Part shown: piece after piece, positions 23,165-34,479 of the stretch
Position numbering within the stretch: the stretch's first letter is position 1
How the letters are laid out: each line of letters opens with the position of its first letter
NCBI GenBank assembly: GCA_030620095.1
Contig: JAUTXW010002189.1
Coordinates: forward strand, 347,266-411,265
Direction of reading: 5' to 3'
DNA length: 64,000 nt
Origin: Kuschelorhynchus macadamiae
Lineage: Eukaryota; Arthropoda; Insecta; Coleoptera; Curculionidae
Made by a program: the position numbers and the translations under genes
The notes under the pieces: model-generated
Told to the model about the DNA's origin: nothing
Database searches by the model: none
What the model saw: the letters and a program-made list of their open reading frames with translations, nothing else

Positions 23165-23166
<2 letters not shown>
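21131..23166 (+). mobile_element. Old mariner-like element with long inverted arms
   Basis: The left end CAGTGTGTCCCAGATTGTG matches the end of the younger element (CAATGTGTCCCAAATTTGG). The left arm (21131 to about 21835) contains the transposase 5' end. An inverted, diverged copy of that arm lies at about 22670-23166 beyond the gene, for example TTATTTTTTGTATAAG facing CTTATACAAAAAATA and ATGGCGTCTGTAATAAG facing CTTTTTATTTACAGACGCC. The outer 325 bp or so of the right arm is gone; a (TA)n tract takes its place. Both copies of the family therefore share the head-to-head plan. Confidence 0.75.
21650..22620 (+). pseudogene. Mariner-like transposase relic (older copy)
   Basis: Aligns along its length with the intact transposase at 24147-25264. 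Landmarks are SNEDKLNMLELYSKDN-like, RDATIAENLRDNRIKSVRKA, EEQTAIPKSS, LTEETRFTNCG with a changed catalytic region (GACAGAGGAAACC; the first aspartate falls at a damaged site), LLIGPFIFSENLSGNRH, and a C-terminal DITPPDFYLWGYTKNEV counterpart near 22446. The QQDG block is damaged. At the position of the 56-bp intron of the younger copy the coding sequence runs straight through (ATATTTGGATAATAAAACTT). Confidence 0.75.

Positions 23167-23225
<59 letters not shown>
23167..23225. repeat. (TA)n microsatellite, 59 bp
   Basis: Pure TA tract lying exactly between the truncated right arm of the older mariner-like element and the left end of the younger one. Mariner-type transposons insert at TA. Confidence 0.95.
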
Positions 23226-23230
<5 letters not shown>

Positions 23231-23831
23231 TGTCCCAAATTTGGCTTACATGCATTGCTATCTCGTAAACCGCTATAGCTACAGGGTGGGTTAAATTAGG
23301 AAAGTTTTAGAGAATTTTATAACAAATTTGATGACGTTTTGAAGTTTAGGATATCTTTTGTGGTTTTCAAGATAATTGGGAAAAATCAAAATGGTGCATT
23401 TTCAACTTTTGCCCGTAGCTTCTAAACGACTCGTATTATGGTTTTATGGTTTATACATTATTAGGGCACTTTTATTAGAGGAACATTATGCAGGTAAAAC
23501 GAAGTTTCTAGCTTCAATTGTTTTTGAGATATTGGCATCAACTTTTTATTTTCTTACCGACGCCATATTGGATTATTGTATTTTTGGAAAGATCTTTTTG
23601 AGAGCTTTCCAATGATGTATAACAAGGTAAGATTATTATTTTTCTTGAGCTCTAAAAACCAAAATAATTGTTTTTTTTTAAAGTAGGCTTTGATTACGCA
23701 TGGCGGCCATAATGAAACAAAAGAATGCCGCATGTCAACAATCATTTTGTGTTCCTGAATAGTACTTGTTATCATTTTCTCATTGTGCCGAGTTTTTACA
23801 AAGTTTATTTGAGTTTCTTATACTACTTAAA

Positions 23832-24004
23832 ATGGAGGGTAATTATTCCAACGAAGAGAATTTGGATATGATAGAACTTTATTTTAAAGCAAATAGAAAT
23901 ACACAAGCAGCTGCGCGTTCATACGAAGAACAATTTCCAGACCGACATCAACCAAGCCAAAGGCATTTCAGATTTCTAATTGTAAACTTGTTAGCTTATG
24001 GGTA
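23832..24004 (+). pseudogene. Duplicated transposase 5' end in the left arm
   Basis: The inverted left arm repeats the start of the transposase: MEGNYSNEENLDMIELYF through RHFRFLIVNLLAYG, then a stop at the arm boundary. It encodes about 57 residues comprising the first DNA-binding helix-turn-helix. If expressed it would be a DNA-binding fragment without catalytic domain. That it is expressed is inference only. Confidence 0.7.
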
Positions 24005-24146
24005 AAAATATTAATTCAACCATCGATGTTTCAGATTTTCAACTAAGATATTATACTAACAGTGAATACCTAGTGACTAAAATGTAACTATCACACTATT
24101 AAAAATACCTAAACTAAATTTAAATTAACACATAAAAAAATATAAG

Positions 24147-25264
24147 TTACACCACATGCCTCCCTCCATTTTCCACACATTTTTGACATTTCTCCAATAC
24201 CTTCCGTGTAACCCTTCTTAAGGTGTTCCTGTTAATATTAGCAAAAACATCTCGGACTCTGTCTTCTAGCTCTCTGAGACTTTCTGGCGGAGAAAATTCG
24301 TAGACCTCATTTTTTGCGTATCCCCATAAATAAAAATCGGGAGGAGTAATATCCGGTGACCTTGCCGGCGAAGCAACAGGGCCATTATTAGCGATAATAT
24401 TTTCCCCGAAAGTATTTCTGAGGACCGCCATCACCTCTCTGGTACCGTGAGCCGGACAGCCATCTTGTTGGAACCAAATATTTTGCAGGTCGTTTGGGGG
24501 AACAGAATTTATAACTTCTGGAATAATTTGTTCCCGTAATAGTTGCAAATATCTGTTACCCGATAAATTTTCTTGGAAAATGAACGGCCCAATCAAACGG
24601 TTATCTAAAATACAAATTGTTATGAGTGATTTAAAGCAGAAGTGCATTGTTTGGAATTACCTATAATGCCACACCACACATTGAACCCAAATTTTGTTTG
24701 TAAACGTCTTTCTTCTAAATTATGAGGATTCTCGGTGCCCCAGTAATGAGTATTATGTTTATTGAAAATTCCACAGTTTGTAAATCGTGTTTCATCTGTC
24801 CAAAGTACTTTAGAATGAAAGTTGGGTATTTGCTGGCATTTGTTGATGAACCATTCACTAAACGTGATTCTTCTAGCAAAATCATTTACCTGAAGACCCT
24901 GTACAATAGTAGGTTTATAGGGATGAAAGTGAAGTTTTTTCAAGACTCGTTGGACGGTTGATTTGGGAATTGCCGTTTGTTCTTCAATCTTTCTTACTGA
25001 GGTTGTTGGGTTGTCCCTGACACTTTCTATTATAGCTGCGTTTCTTGCTTCATTATCTATTGAATAGGTCTTTGGTTTCGGTTTCAAAAAAGACCCGTAG
25101 GCTAACAGGTTAACAATTAGAAATCTGAAATGCCTTTGGCTTGGTTGATGTCGGTCTGGAAATTGTTCTTCGTATGAACGCGCAGCTGCTTGTGTATTTC
25201 TATTTGCTTTAAAATAAAGTTCTATCATATCCAAATTCTCTTCGTTGGAATAATTACCCTCCAT
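24147..25264 (-). CDS. Mariner-like transposase, intact, one intron
   Basis: Cut-and-paste transposase expected to act in the nucleus on the element's ends. I take the start at 25264 (AAAATGG context; protein begins MEGNYSNEENLDMIELYF), as in related insect proteins. The coding sequence joins 25264-24661 and 24604-24147 across a 56-bp GT-AG intron, giving 353 residues with no internal stop. Features in order are an N-terminal helix-turn-helix (about 1-60), a second one (RKIEEQTAIPKSTVQRVLKK, about 95-115), LWTDETRF (first aspartate), NVWCGI, WFQQDGCPAH (second aspartate) and SPDITPPDFYLWG (third). I count 36 residues between the second and third aspartates. It is the only apparently intact transposase in the window and may be active. 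Confidence 0.85.
24605..24660 (-). other. 56-bp spliceosomal-type intron in the transposase
   Basis: On the minus strand the donor is ATTATAG then GTAATTCC and the acceptor is TTTGTATTTTAG then ATAACC. Removal joins the conserved words VWCGII and NRLIGPFIF in one frame. The length is not a multiple of three, so the protein needs splicing. The older sister copy lacks it. Confidence 0.8.
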
Positions 25265-25873
25265 TTTAAGTAGTATAAGAAACTCAAATAAACTTTGTAA
25301 AAACTCGGCACAATGAAAAAATGATAACAAGTACTATTCAGGAACACAAAATGATTGTTGACATGCGGCATTCTTTTGTTTCATTATGGCCGCCATGCGT
25401 AATCAAAGCCTACTTAAAAAAAAACAATTATTTTGGTTTTTCGAGCTCAAGAAAAATAATAATCTTACCTTGTTATACATCATTGGAAAGCTCTTAAAAA
25501 GATCTTTCCAAAAATACAATAATCCAATATGGCGTCGGTAAGAAAATAAAAAGTTGATGCCAATATCTCAAAAACAATTGAAGCTAGAAACTTCGTTTTA
25601 CCTGCATAATGTTCCTCTAATAAAAGTGCTCTAATAATGTATAAACCATAAAACCATAATACGAGTCGTTTAGAAGCTACGGGCAAAAGTTGAAAATGCA
25701 CCATTTTGATTTTTCCCAATTATCTTGAAAACCACAAAAGATATCCTAAACTTCAAAACGTCATCAAATTTGTAATAAAATTCTCTAAAACTTTCCTAAT
25801 TTAACCCACCCTGTAGCTATAGCGGTTTACGAGATAGCAATGCATGTAAGCCAAATTTGGGACACATTGTATA

Positions 25874-27115
25874 TATAAAACTAAAAACTTGTGAAACTTT
25901 CGCAATAATTTAGCTAGGAAAAAATAAAAAAACATATATAGATATTTTTTCAATTCTCCGCAGCTTGCAATAAAGAAAAAAGCATTTTATTTTTTATCCA
26001 AGTTTCCTATTGTGGTGTATATAGGTGTTCATATTTTTATTACGATCCAAAATAACACGAAAGAGTGGAGTACCTATTAGTATTATGTTTATTATATAAA
26101 ATCCTTAGATTCACTCTAATATAAATTCAATGTGCTAAATACAAAGGAAATGGCAAGCTCGCTAATAATTTCGTTAGCAGTAGGTATAATAGGCATTCTT
26201 ATATATTTGTTTTTATTTTCTCGGAATATGTTTAGTTGCCAGAAAAAAATATTTTGTTGTTTTCAGAATAGACAAATATAAAAATTAAAAGTGGAAAAAT
26301 TCAATTTGCAATAGTGCCCCAGAATTAGCTCTGTCTTCACTTTGTCTATAAACGTCAAATATTTGGCAACGTAGGGCGGCCGTCTAATGGTAATTTTTTT
26401 TCAACCCACTTAGGCCAGACCTGCATAAATATGAATCACATTATATTTTTAGAGTTTATTGCGGTAATATTTTCAGTTTGTTTATAAGAATATGTTGCCA
26501 CCTCATACATGCATAATTACTTTTGTCAAGGTTTATTGATGATACGTTTATTTTGTTTTAGCTAATTGTAACCCAGTATTCATTAGATTTAATGAACTCT
26601 TTTAATACAAATCAGGTCCTTATTAATTCACTTCTCGGTGAATTTGTTTCTTTAATTGTTTGTTTGGTTCAAATATTGTAATGGATTTTCCACCAACTTC
26701 CGCATTTTTATATCTGGCTTGCGTTCGCATTTTGAAACACAATACAACACTTTCGTATATAAAAGCAAAAAAATTCGGTGGGGGCAAGAACTGAAAAAAA
26801 AATCATTACTATTCTATTACGGGTAACAAGAAGTAGCAATCAACCAACGGATGACTATAAAAAGTCATCCCTTTTCTGTTGGGATAACAACGGTTCATTT
26901 ATACCAGATATTTGTTTACTTAGTGTCGAATGACTTTCCCGGGAGGGGTATGGACACTTGGAGGGGGGCTCCGGCGCACAGCAGGTTGAGCATGTGCTAA
27001 GGTGTGGTCATTTGGCCCAAAATGAAAATTAACATAATAGGAATTTTAAAATTGACTATAAGTACTTTACATATCTATATAACCAATAAGAATTCTTCTG
27101 CTAATGGTCTTAATA

Positions 27116-27118
<3 letters not shown>
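25874..27118. other. No recognisable gene
   Basis: AT-rich, with one GC-richer patch near 26935-27010 (CCCGGGAGGGG, GGCTCCGGCGCAC). No coding, RNA or terminal-repeat signal was recognised. Confidence 0.4.

Positions 27119-27176
<58 letters not shown>
27119..27176. repeat. (TA)n microsatellite, 58 bp
   Basis: Pure TA tract. Confidence 0.95.
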
Positions 27177-27180
<4 letters not shown>

Positions 27181-27722
27181 ATTTTTATTCCACGTACATC
27201 AACAAACAATGAAGAAAATTATATAATAATTGCTAAGCAAATAGTTGAATAAATACATTTTCAACAACACACAACAAAATTACTCGAAAATGATTTGATG
27301 ATGAGAATCACCGACAAATTACTTCTGAGTAGGGTTTTCTAATATTATCCATTACATTTTGGGCTTCGTAAACTTTTATATTTTAGTTTTTTTGGTTTAG
27401 GCTCTGGGGGGGGGGTTACCCCCAAAAGCACCACTTATCATGATTAAGGTATTGGAAGCTTAACCACTATTTTACTGAAACCATTACATTACGTACCACT
27501 ACCACCGTCAAACAGGAAACAAGCTAAATTAGTTCTCTAAATAATATAATACAAAGTCTACTTAATATTGCTAATATCTCTCCAGGATTTTGTTTTAAAT
27601 ATTTAGTTTTGCGGTTTTTCTGCCTATTGAATTTCTTACTTTCACTATTCTGAATTAATGCAGTTGACATATGTAAGCTCCAATTACCAAACATTAATAA
27701 CCAGGAAACAATAATTAAAAAC

Positions 27723-27778
27723 AATTATAGGCAGATAAATTCGGAACACAATAGTATTCTGAATTTATCTGCCTATAA
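27723..27778. repeat. Hairpin with about 22-bp arms
   Basis: TTATAGGCAGATAAATTCGG and its near-complement ending ATCTGCCTATAA face each other across a loop of about 12 bases. Only one arm position mismatches. No element type was recognised. Confidence 0.8.
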
Positions 27779-27858
27779 TGACGTTTAATAAATTTTTAAA
27801 TAACCTTATTTTACAAAAGTTTTTCATTTGCGGTCTAATTTTTAAAATAGTCTGTGTA

Positions 27859-28469
27859 CAGTGTGGTCCAAGAAGTATACAACGTATGGAAAACTATTTC
27901 AGTATATTTTCAAAAAAAAATCAGTACGTTTTGAATAACCCCCGTATTGTACGTTTTCCCAATAAACGTAAACATTCATTAAATCTAAGCAAAATCAAAT
28001 AACTTGTGCCTAAATGTTTAGAAAATATATTAAATAAATGTAATTTATTTAGACTTGTATATTTCTAATAATAAATGATTTTGTCTGTTGCAAGGGCATT
28101 TAGTTAATCTTCATTAATTTTTATAAAAAGTTAAATTCCTAATCAATATAGCGTGCTTACAGAAAAACTTAAAAGTTAATCCAAAATATTAGTATTTTAA
28201 TGTGTTTAGTTTGTTGAAAATTTAATGAATAAAAATTTTGTTTGGAGTAAGCGGCAATTATTTCCAAACTAATCATAGGTTCTCATTCTAAACAACTTTT
28301 CTCTATAATATTTTGTCAGATTTTTAAAATTAAAATTAATAAAAATTAAGTTTTTACATTTTTTTGCCTACGTTATATACCTTTCGAGTTTTACTAAAAC
28401 CAACTACTGCTAATACACTATGTAAAATAAAATTTTTCCACTATGTTGCACACTTCTTGGACCCCACTG
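27859..28469. mobile_element. Tc1/mariner-type MITE, 611 bp
   Basis: The left end CAGTGTGGTCCAAGAAGTAT and the right end CACTTCTTGGACCCCACTG are inverted repeats of about 37 bp, continuing ACAACGTATGG on the left and CTATGTTGC on the right. TA flanks both sides (27857-27858, 28470-28471). The interior has no transposase. Confidence 0.88.
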
Positions 28470-28471
28470 TA

Positions 28472-29059
28472 TATATGGAATACAATTTTTAGGTGTTGTA
28501 TTTGTTATTAATAATACGTAATAATTGACATTGTGTAAAATAACTTAATACTGTTTAATCCGTCCTATGTCTAATGTGTCAAATTTTTAATTCTTCTAAT
28601 ATTATTTTTAATATTGAATGTACCTAATTTTTATTTTATAAAAATTACAGTCCTTTTCCTAGTTATCTATATAGCAACTGGTCAAAAATTATTTTAAATA
28701 GACACATGTAACTAGAATTATAAACATAATTTTGATATTTATGCAGATTCGACTATTCTAAGACTAAAAAGTAGGTATAAAATACGTAACATAATAATAC
28801 ATTTCAAAAACAAGCATTTTTGAGGAGGAAAAGCAAAAAAAATGTTGACATAGATATATAAATTTATGACAAAACTCTTGTGCCACAGATCTATGGATTT
28901 ATTACACGAAAAAAACCGTCGGGCGTAAGCCATAATGCTCATTATAGATAGTAATAGACTTTAAAATAATGACTATATCACTATTACTAACTTTGAAGAA
29001 TAACGTGCTTATTAAGTTACATCAAATAAGTGAGATACCAGTCTAATGACGATTTCTCG
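28472..29059. other. No recognisable gene
   Basis: AT-rich; nothing recognised. Confidence 0.4.
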
Positions 29060-30170
29060 TTTTTCGACGCAAAGCTTTTTTAATAAATACCGTACTATTC
29101 CAGGTTGCGAGAAACCATAACTTCTCTGATGGTTTCGTTCCACAATCAAAGCCTTCCGATATTTCTTCTACCATTTGGTGTCCACTCAAACATTACTTTC
29201 GGACGTCTGTTGTCTGACATTTTTAGAACGTGTCGAAACCACTTTAGAGCCTGCTTATCAATTCTGTAGATTGCTGTTTCTTCTGTCCGCATTATTCGTC
29301 TTACCTTTTTATTCATTCTTCTTTCTAGCCTAGAGATTAGGACACGTCTTCCCAGGTAGTCCATTTAACTGTTAGTATCTTGCGTTACATATTCGCACGA
29401 ATTGCTCATAGCTCCGAGTCATTGCACAAGACTGATTCCAGTAAGGTTCTTCCTAATCGCTTCTTGGTTCCTGTTGCTACTTGGATAGATGTTGATCATA
29501 ACAGAGGCTATTTAAACGTCATATTACTCGTTTACTATTTTGAACTCTGATTTTGATTTCCCCATTTCCCCCATTTCCTAAACCCATAATGCTGATAATA
29601 GTTAGTTCTTAAGTATTTAAAAATGTTGACCAGTTTAATCGTAATATCTTCGTTGATGATTATTTCAAAGATAGCTTCGGTGTTTACAGCCAGCTTCTCA
29701 GTTTTCCTAAAGCTGACCAGCAGGCCCCCACCCGGAGGCTTTATAATAGAGTATTCGTATTATGAACTCTATGTAGATCATACAAGTCTAACACCACCTG
29801 ATCGTCCTCAATACTCAATGCAAAAAGCCTCCATTTATAAGAATACCTATTCACTTGCATCTTCTTTTCCATTCTTTTAGGGCCACTTCTACGTTTAACC
29901 TGGTAAAGGTCAACCCTGTCTAAACCCCTTATCGGTTTTTCCTGGTTCCAATAGCCTTTGACAGATTTTGACGAAAAATATATTAACCCTATACAGTTCA
30001 TTATATTATAATTCTCTCTATCAAATGCGTCCAGGGCTTTCCATAGTCAACATCTTGGTCGTATACTTTTTCTAGACCTATAAAGACCATATGTACTTCT
30101 GGATCAACCGATATATTATTTCCTAAATTTGACGAAATACAATCTAATCTATCTATACAAGACCGACCTA
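29060..30170 (-). pseudogene. LINE reverse transcriptase relic, 3' half
   Basis: Reading leftward: FIGLEKVYDQDVDYGKPW near 30110-30050, the counterpart of the reverse-transcriptase motif DLEKAYD; LFALSIEDDQVVLDLYD near 29830-29775, the counterpart of the YADD box with EDD retained; IKIRVQNSKRVI near 29545; then RRVLISRLERRMNKKVRRIM and ALKWFRHVLKMSDNRRPKV (29364-29146), the usual C-terminal WFGHV...R.P pattern. Several stops and frameshifts break it. The clade is not resolved. Confidence 0.7.
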
Positions 30171-32011
30171 GAACAAATCAACTCTGATCTTAGTATAAAT
30201 AAGTTTGCTAAACAATCGGCTCATGGAGCTATTAATGCTGAACTCCTTTTAATAACTAGGATCATTGCAGTTACTTTTTTTTTAATTGACAAGATTTGTG
30301 AGATTTCTTTTCCTGTAGTTCTATGTTGTTTTGGCAGCATTGGTTCATCAGGTTCGGTAAGCGTTAAATGTTATTACCTTCCGCCGGAATATTGCCTGGG
30401 ACTGGTGATCATGCCTGGAAAGTGCCAAAAAATCCTCTGCTTGAACACCGGTTGGGACTTGAACGGCTGGCATGAAATACGTAAAATAAATCCAATGGCA
30501 CACAAATATTGTAGTACTTCGAAAAAGCCTAAAAAATGAAGGCCCGTGAGCAAATGTCTTGTATGCCCTTCCACGAAAAATGTTAAAATATTAAATATTA
30601 TTTATCTTTGGTACTTGGTTACTCTTGGGAAGTATTTTTTGCAAAACATATTTAAATAGAATTTTGGCTCACAAGAAAAAATGATAATGTTGACAGCCAT
30701 TTATAAAAAACTGTTGAAAAAGATATTAAAAAAGTTTTTTTTGGAGGTTTTCTTCACATACTTAGTTTGAAAATGGTCTCAATTGAATGCAGGCAGCTTA
30801 ACTGCATATTCCGTATTCTTCATTCAGAAATTTTGGATTGAAGAGGTTCTTGAACTTATTTTGCAAACATTTGTAACTTTTCAAAATCAAATTATTCTTT
30901 TTTTTTCAGTTGTCTGTAACATCCTTTTATAGACGAAGTAGGTTTTGGCACTGAGGGTGGAAATAATTTGGATAATCTTGGCTTAAAGGCTGAAAGACTG
31001 ACGCTATTAGACTTCTTCCTACGGTCCTTTAAAATATTATTCTTTATGGTATTATGTAAATAGTGAAATCAAATATTATAGCCCTCGACTAAATAACAAG
31101 GGGAAACCAAGCTTTTATTTTCAGTTTTATATTATTATTATATTCTGCAAATATATAAATTAGAATACAAAAATAATCTGTTAAACAATGTATAAATATC
31201 CGAAACGAAGTTAAAATTTAAACGGGCCATGCACAAAACACCATCACACCAAAGATCATTTCAAATTTAAATATACATATATTTTTGCTTGATTTTTGGC
31301 CATTATATACTTTATTAACTTCTAAAGGACAAGATCTTTTCAATGTGTATAATTTATAATTACCGAAATTCGAAACATTTAAAAATGAGGGACCCGCGTG
31401 TCAAAACTCGTGTTTAGTGAAATTAGTGAAATTAGCAATTCTACATACAAATATCTCAGATTCCTGCTGTTTTATTAAAAATTAATTCTACTAGCTTGAG
31501 GATTTTATGGTTTGATACATCTACTTAGTAAACTATTTTGTTGCTGTTGTAGCAATTTGTTAACGACTTGAGTCTTAATTAAATGCCAGTGTTCTTTGTT
31601 GTCTTGCTCCCATTGTTCTCCTAAATGATAGTAGGATAACTTTATTGGAATTCATTAGGTATGAATATGAATCCCAAAAATGTATAATAAAATTACCTAA
31701 AGTTTGTATTTCATTAGAATCGTGGACATTCATAACAAATGTTTTTTAACATCATTCTTTTTAAACTAAGCCTCGTCGTAACGTTGTTTGATTGTAATGT
31801 ATATGAGTGTTTCATAACACTCTCATAAAAACCCTGTGACTGTCTTGTATAAAGAAAATAACTTAATAAAACAATTATTATGATTTTAACAAACTACGCA
31901 GTAGCGTAACTATGAATTTTGAGCTTCTACAGGTCTCTCCCGTCTTAAAAAGTTAAAAAAGAAATTCAAAACTGGCCAAAAACTGCCGTATAAAGAACTA
32001 AACTGCTGGAA
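30171..32011. other. No recognisable gene
   Basis: Open frames at 30129-30539 (plus) and 30374-30574 (minus) contain no domain I recognise. The rest is AT-rich. Confidence 0.4.
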
Positions 32012-33668
32012 CTTCGAAGTGCACCAAAGGAAGGAAGGAAATTTTTATTGGAAATTCCAAATGAAATATTTTCAATACGGATAAAGATTTTGAGTTACGG
32101 TTTTCGACTTTTGCTTGATCAACGCCTAGAACATGCAGCTTGATAAGGACAGCCTCAGGACTCTATCGTAACCGTCTTATACAGGGTGTTATATAAGACA
32201 CTACCATTTTTTAAAAAGTTGTTTCTACCGAAACTCTTATTCTGGAATATTTCTTTTTCTCTTTGTGTAACCAAAATAATCTAGAGCTAGGGACGAAAAA
32301 ACAATTTCTAGCGATTTTGAAGTTTTTTTCTTCGTTTTCGACATAAGGGTTTTTATCGAAAAAAAAAATATTTTTTTGTGATCTACTGAACAAAGCCCAC
32401 TTGTGGCAATCGAAGGTATGTTGTCTATCAGGTTGGCACCCTGTTTAAAAACTTCTAATATGAATATTGTATACAGGGTGCACGAAAAACTAAGAGACGG
32501 ACGTTAAATAATGATTTGTTGGGTTTATTTTTTTTTATAAATCTGGATCTTCTAATGCCAGTTTTAATAATAATGGACATTTCTACTGAAACGGTTTTTA
32601 AATTTAAAAAAGTTTTTTTTAAATAAAAATTGAAAAAACGCTTTTTGTCATGGACATAATTCTCTTTTTTTCCAATAAAATACATACTTGCTAAAACTGT
32701 TTACTGATCTTTACACATTAACAGTTTCTGTCCCAATAATACAGTGGATAACAAAAGTTTGGAATAATACCTACCTTGCGAAGCAGAAATTTAACATTGG
32801 TTAAGTTTGGAATCGATATGATATAGGAAATGGTGAGAAAACACAGACGCTGTCATTGAAATGTTGCGATGTTTACGGTTTTTCCGCGATTGAAAGGAAA
32901 TTATTATTATTTTGAATTAAACTTTCTCTCTCGCTCTATCTGTATAATAATCATTTATTTTTAATTCTAGAGACAATTCTAATGTCAATGATAAAACACG
33001 ATATTCAAACTGTCTTAAATTAACTGTGAAAAAACTAGAGCAAATTTCAAATTTAGAAAACTGTTTGGGTAGAAATGTTCGTTATTACTAGATAGCATTA
33101 GAAGTGCGGTGGCTTACTTTTCCTATGATTGACGCAACATCGAACCCAAGATTGATAAAAAAAACCAAACCCAATAGATCATTATTTAACGTCCGACCAT
33201 TAGTTTTTGGTTTACCCTGTATATAATAGTCATGCTGGAAGATTCAAGGGTGCTGATCGACATACCTTTGATTGCAATAAGTGGGATTTGCCCAGCAAAT
33301 CATTAAAAAAAAATATTTTTTTTTTGAAAAAACCCCGTATGTCGGGAACGAAGAAAACATTTCAAAATCGCTAAAAATGGGTTTTTCATGTTTAGCTTTA
33401 GATTATTTTGGTTGCACAAAGAAAAAAAAATGTTCTATAGTAAAAGTCGTGGTGGAACAAAGTTTTTAATACATTTCAGAGTCTTATATATAATACCCTG
33501 TATAAGACGGTTGCGATGGAGTCCTGAGGGTATCCTTATCAGGCCGCATACTTTAGATATTGAATAAACAGAAGTCTAAAAGCGCAAATCAAAATCCTTA
33601 TTGAAAATATTTCATTTTGCTTTTCCATTAAAAATTTCCTTGGTGCACTTCGAAGTTCCACTAGTTTA
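32012..33668. mobile_element. Foldback element, arms about 520 bp
   Basis: The left arm (32012 to about 32535) is the complement of the right arm (about 33158-33668). Paired landmarks are GGAACTTCGAAGTGCACCAA with TTGGTGCACTTCGAAGTTCC, CGTCTTATACAGGGTGTTAT with a matching CCCTGTATAAGACGG, AATCGAAGGTATGTTGTC with GACATACCTTTGATTGC, and GGACGTTAAATAATGAT with ATCATTATTTAACGTCC. Arms are imperfect, with indels. The spacer holds TACAGTGGATAACAAAAGTT near 32741, which resembles a Tc1-like terminal repeat. No transposase was seen. Confidence 0.8.
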
Positions 33669-34479
33669 GTTACAAAAGGTAAACTATATAGGGTGTTTCC
33701 CAAGTAATCTAAAATATTTAAGAAGATGATTCCTCAAGTAACTTTATCAAGAAAATGTCATATAAATATTTTTTGAATATGATTTAGTCTTTTTGCTGTG
33801 CCTTGGACATTTTGAGGGACATTTAATTTAAATCTGGCACACGAAAAACCGTAACTAATATCTATAAAAAGGCCGTAACACATTTAAGATAATTATATAG
33901 GGTGTAAACTTGTTTGCAAAAATTCATAACAAGTATTTATAACTATTTAAGGCACTATATGGTTATAAAAGTCTATACTGTTACTTTAATTGTGTTAAAA
34001 TTGCAAGCAAAATAAACAATTGGAGTATATTATTATATAATATACTGTTTTCACATTAAGCTTTTAAAGAACTGAGGTTAAAAATGTATTAACAAATTAT
34101 ATTGATATTATCCCAGTAAAAATTCTCAAACGGGAAATTAATTGACATTTGACATTTCAAGATTAATCGGCTATTTCCTCGAATTCAAAAAGCAATGTTG
34201 CCAAGCGTATTTCTATTTTATTAGCGTAGAATTCATTACTGTTTATTAGGGTTGTTAATAAAATTTGATTCTTTGCATAAAGAAACAGTTTATTTATTAA
34301 AAGATGTTGTCATATAGTTCAAAAGCTGTAATCCGAAGCACAAGGTGAAACAGTAAAGGGTTAACACTAGGTTAGGCTCCGAAGGCATCGTCATTAAAAC
34401 CATAACACAAGAAAACCTATTTATAGTTTTAAAGTTGCCAACAAGAGTCCACAAAAAATAAGAAGAATAAATAAATCCG
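33669..34479. other. No recognisable gene
   Basis: AT-rich. The words TATAGGGTGTTTCCCAAG (33690) and TATAGGGTGTAAAC (33896) resemble transposon termini but were not paired with certainty. Confidence 0.4.

Larger units (their letters stand above)
23226..25873 (-). mobile_element. Young mariner-like element with 777-bp inverted arms
   Basis: Both ends read inward CAATGTGTCCCAAATTTGG and are flanked by TA. The left arm (23226-24002) is nearly identical to the complement of the right arm (25094-25873); I saw only a few differences, clustered in the last 25 bases. Each arm carries about 570 bp of noncoding sequence plus the first 57 or so codons of the transposase. The full gene reads leftward from the right arm, so the left arm is a second, truncated 5' end pointing at it. 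Near identity of the arms implies a recent origin or ongoing conversion. Confidence 0.88.

Noticed and set aside
23010..23255. Open frames with YIYIYI near 23.1 kb
   Set aside because: They arise from the microsatellite plus an inverted transposon arm.
23376..23615. Identical 79-residue frames at 23376-23615 (plus) and 25480-25719 (minus)
   Set aside because: They are two copies of the noncoding arm of the long-inverted-repeat element; the protein has no known domain and the frame is not kept in the older copy.
26935..27010. GC-rich patch as a CpG-type promoter
   Set aside because: Too short, with no gene on either side.
30129..30539. 136-residue open frame as a host exon
   Set aside because: No domain, no convincing splice signals, and it abuts a LINE relic.
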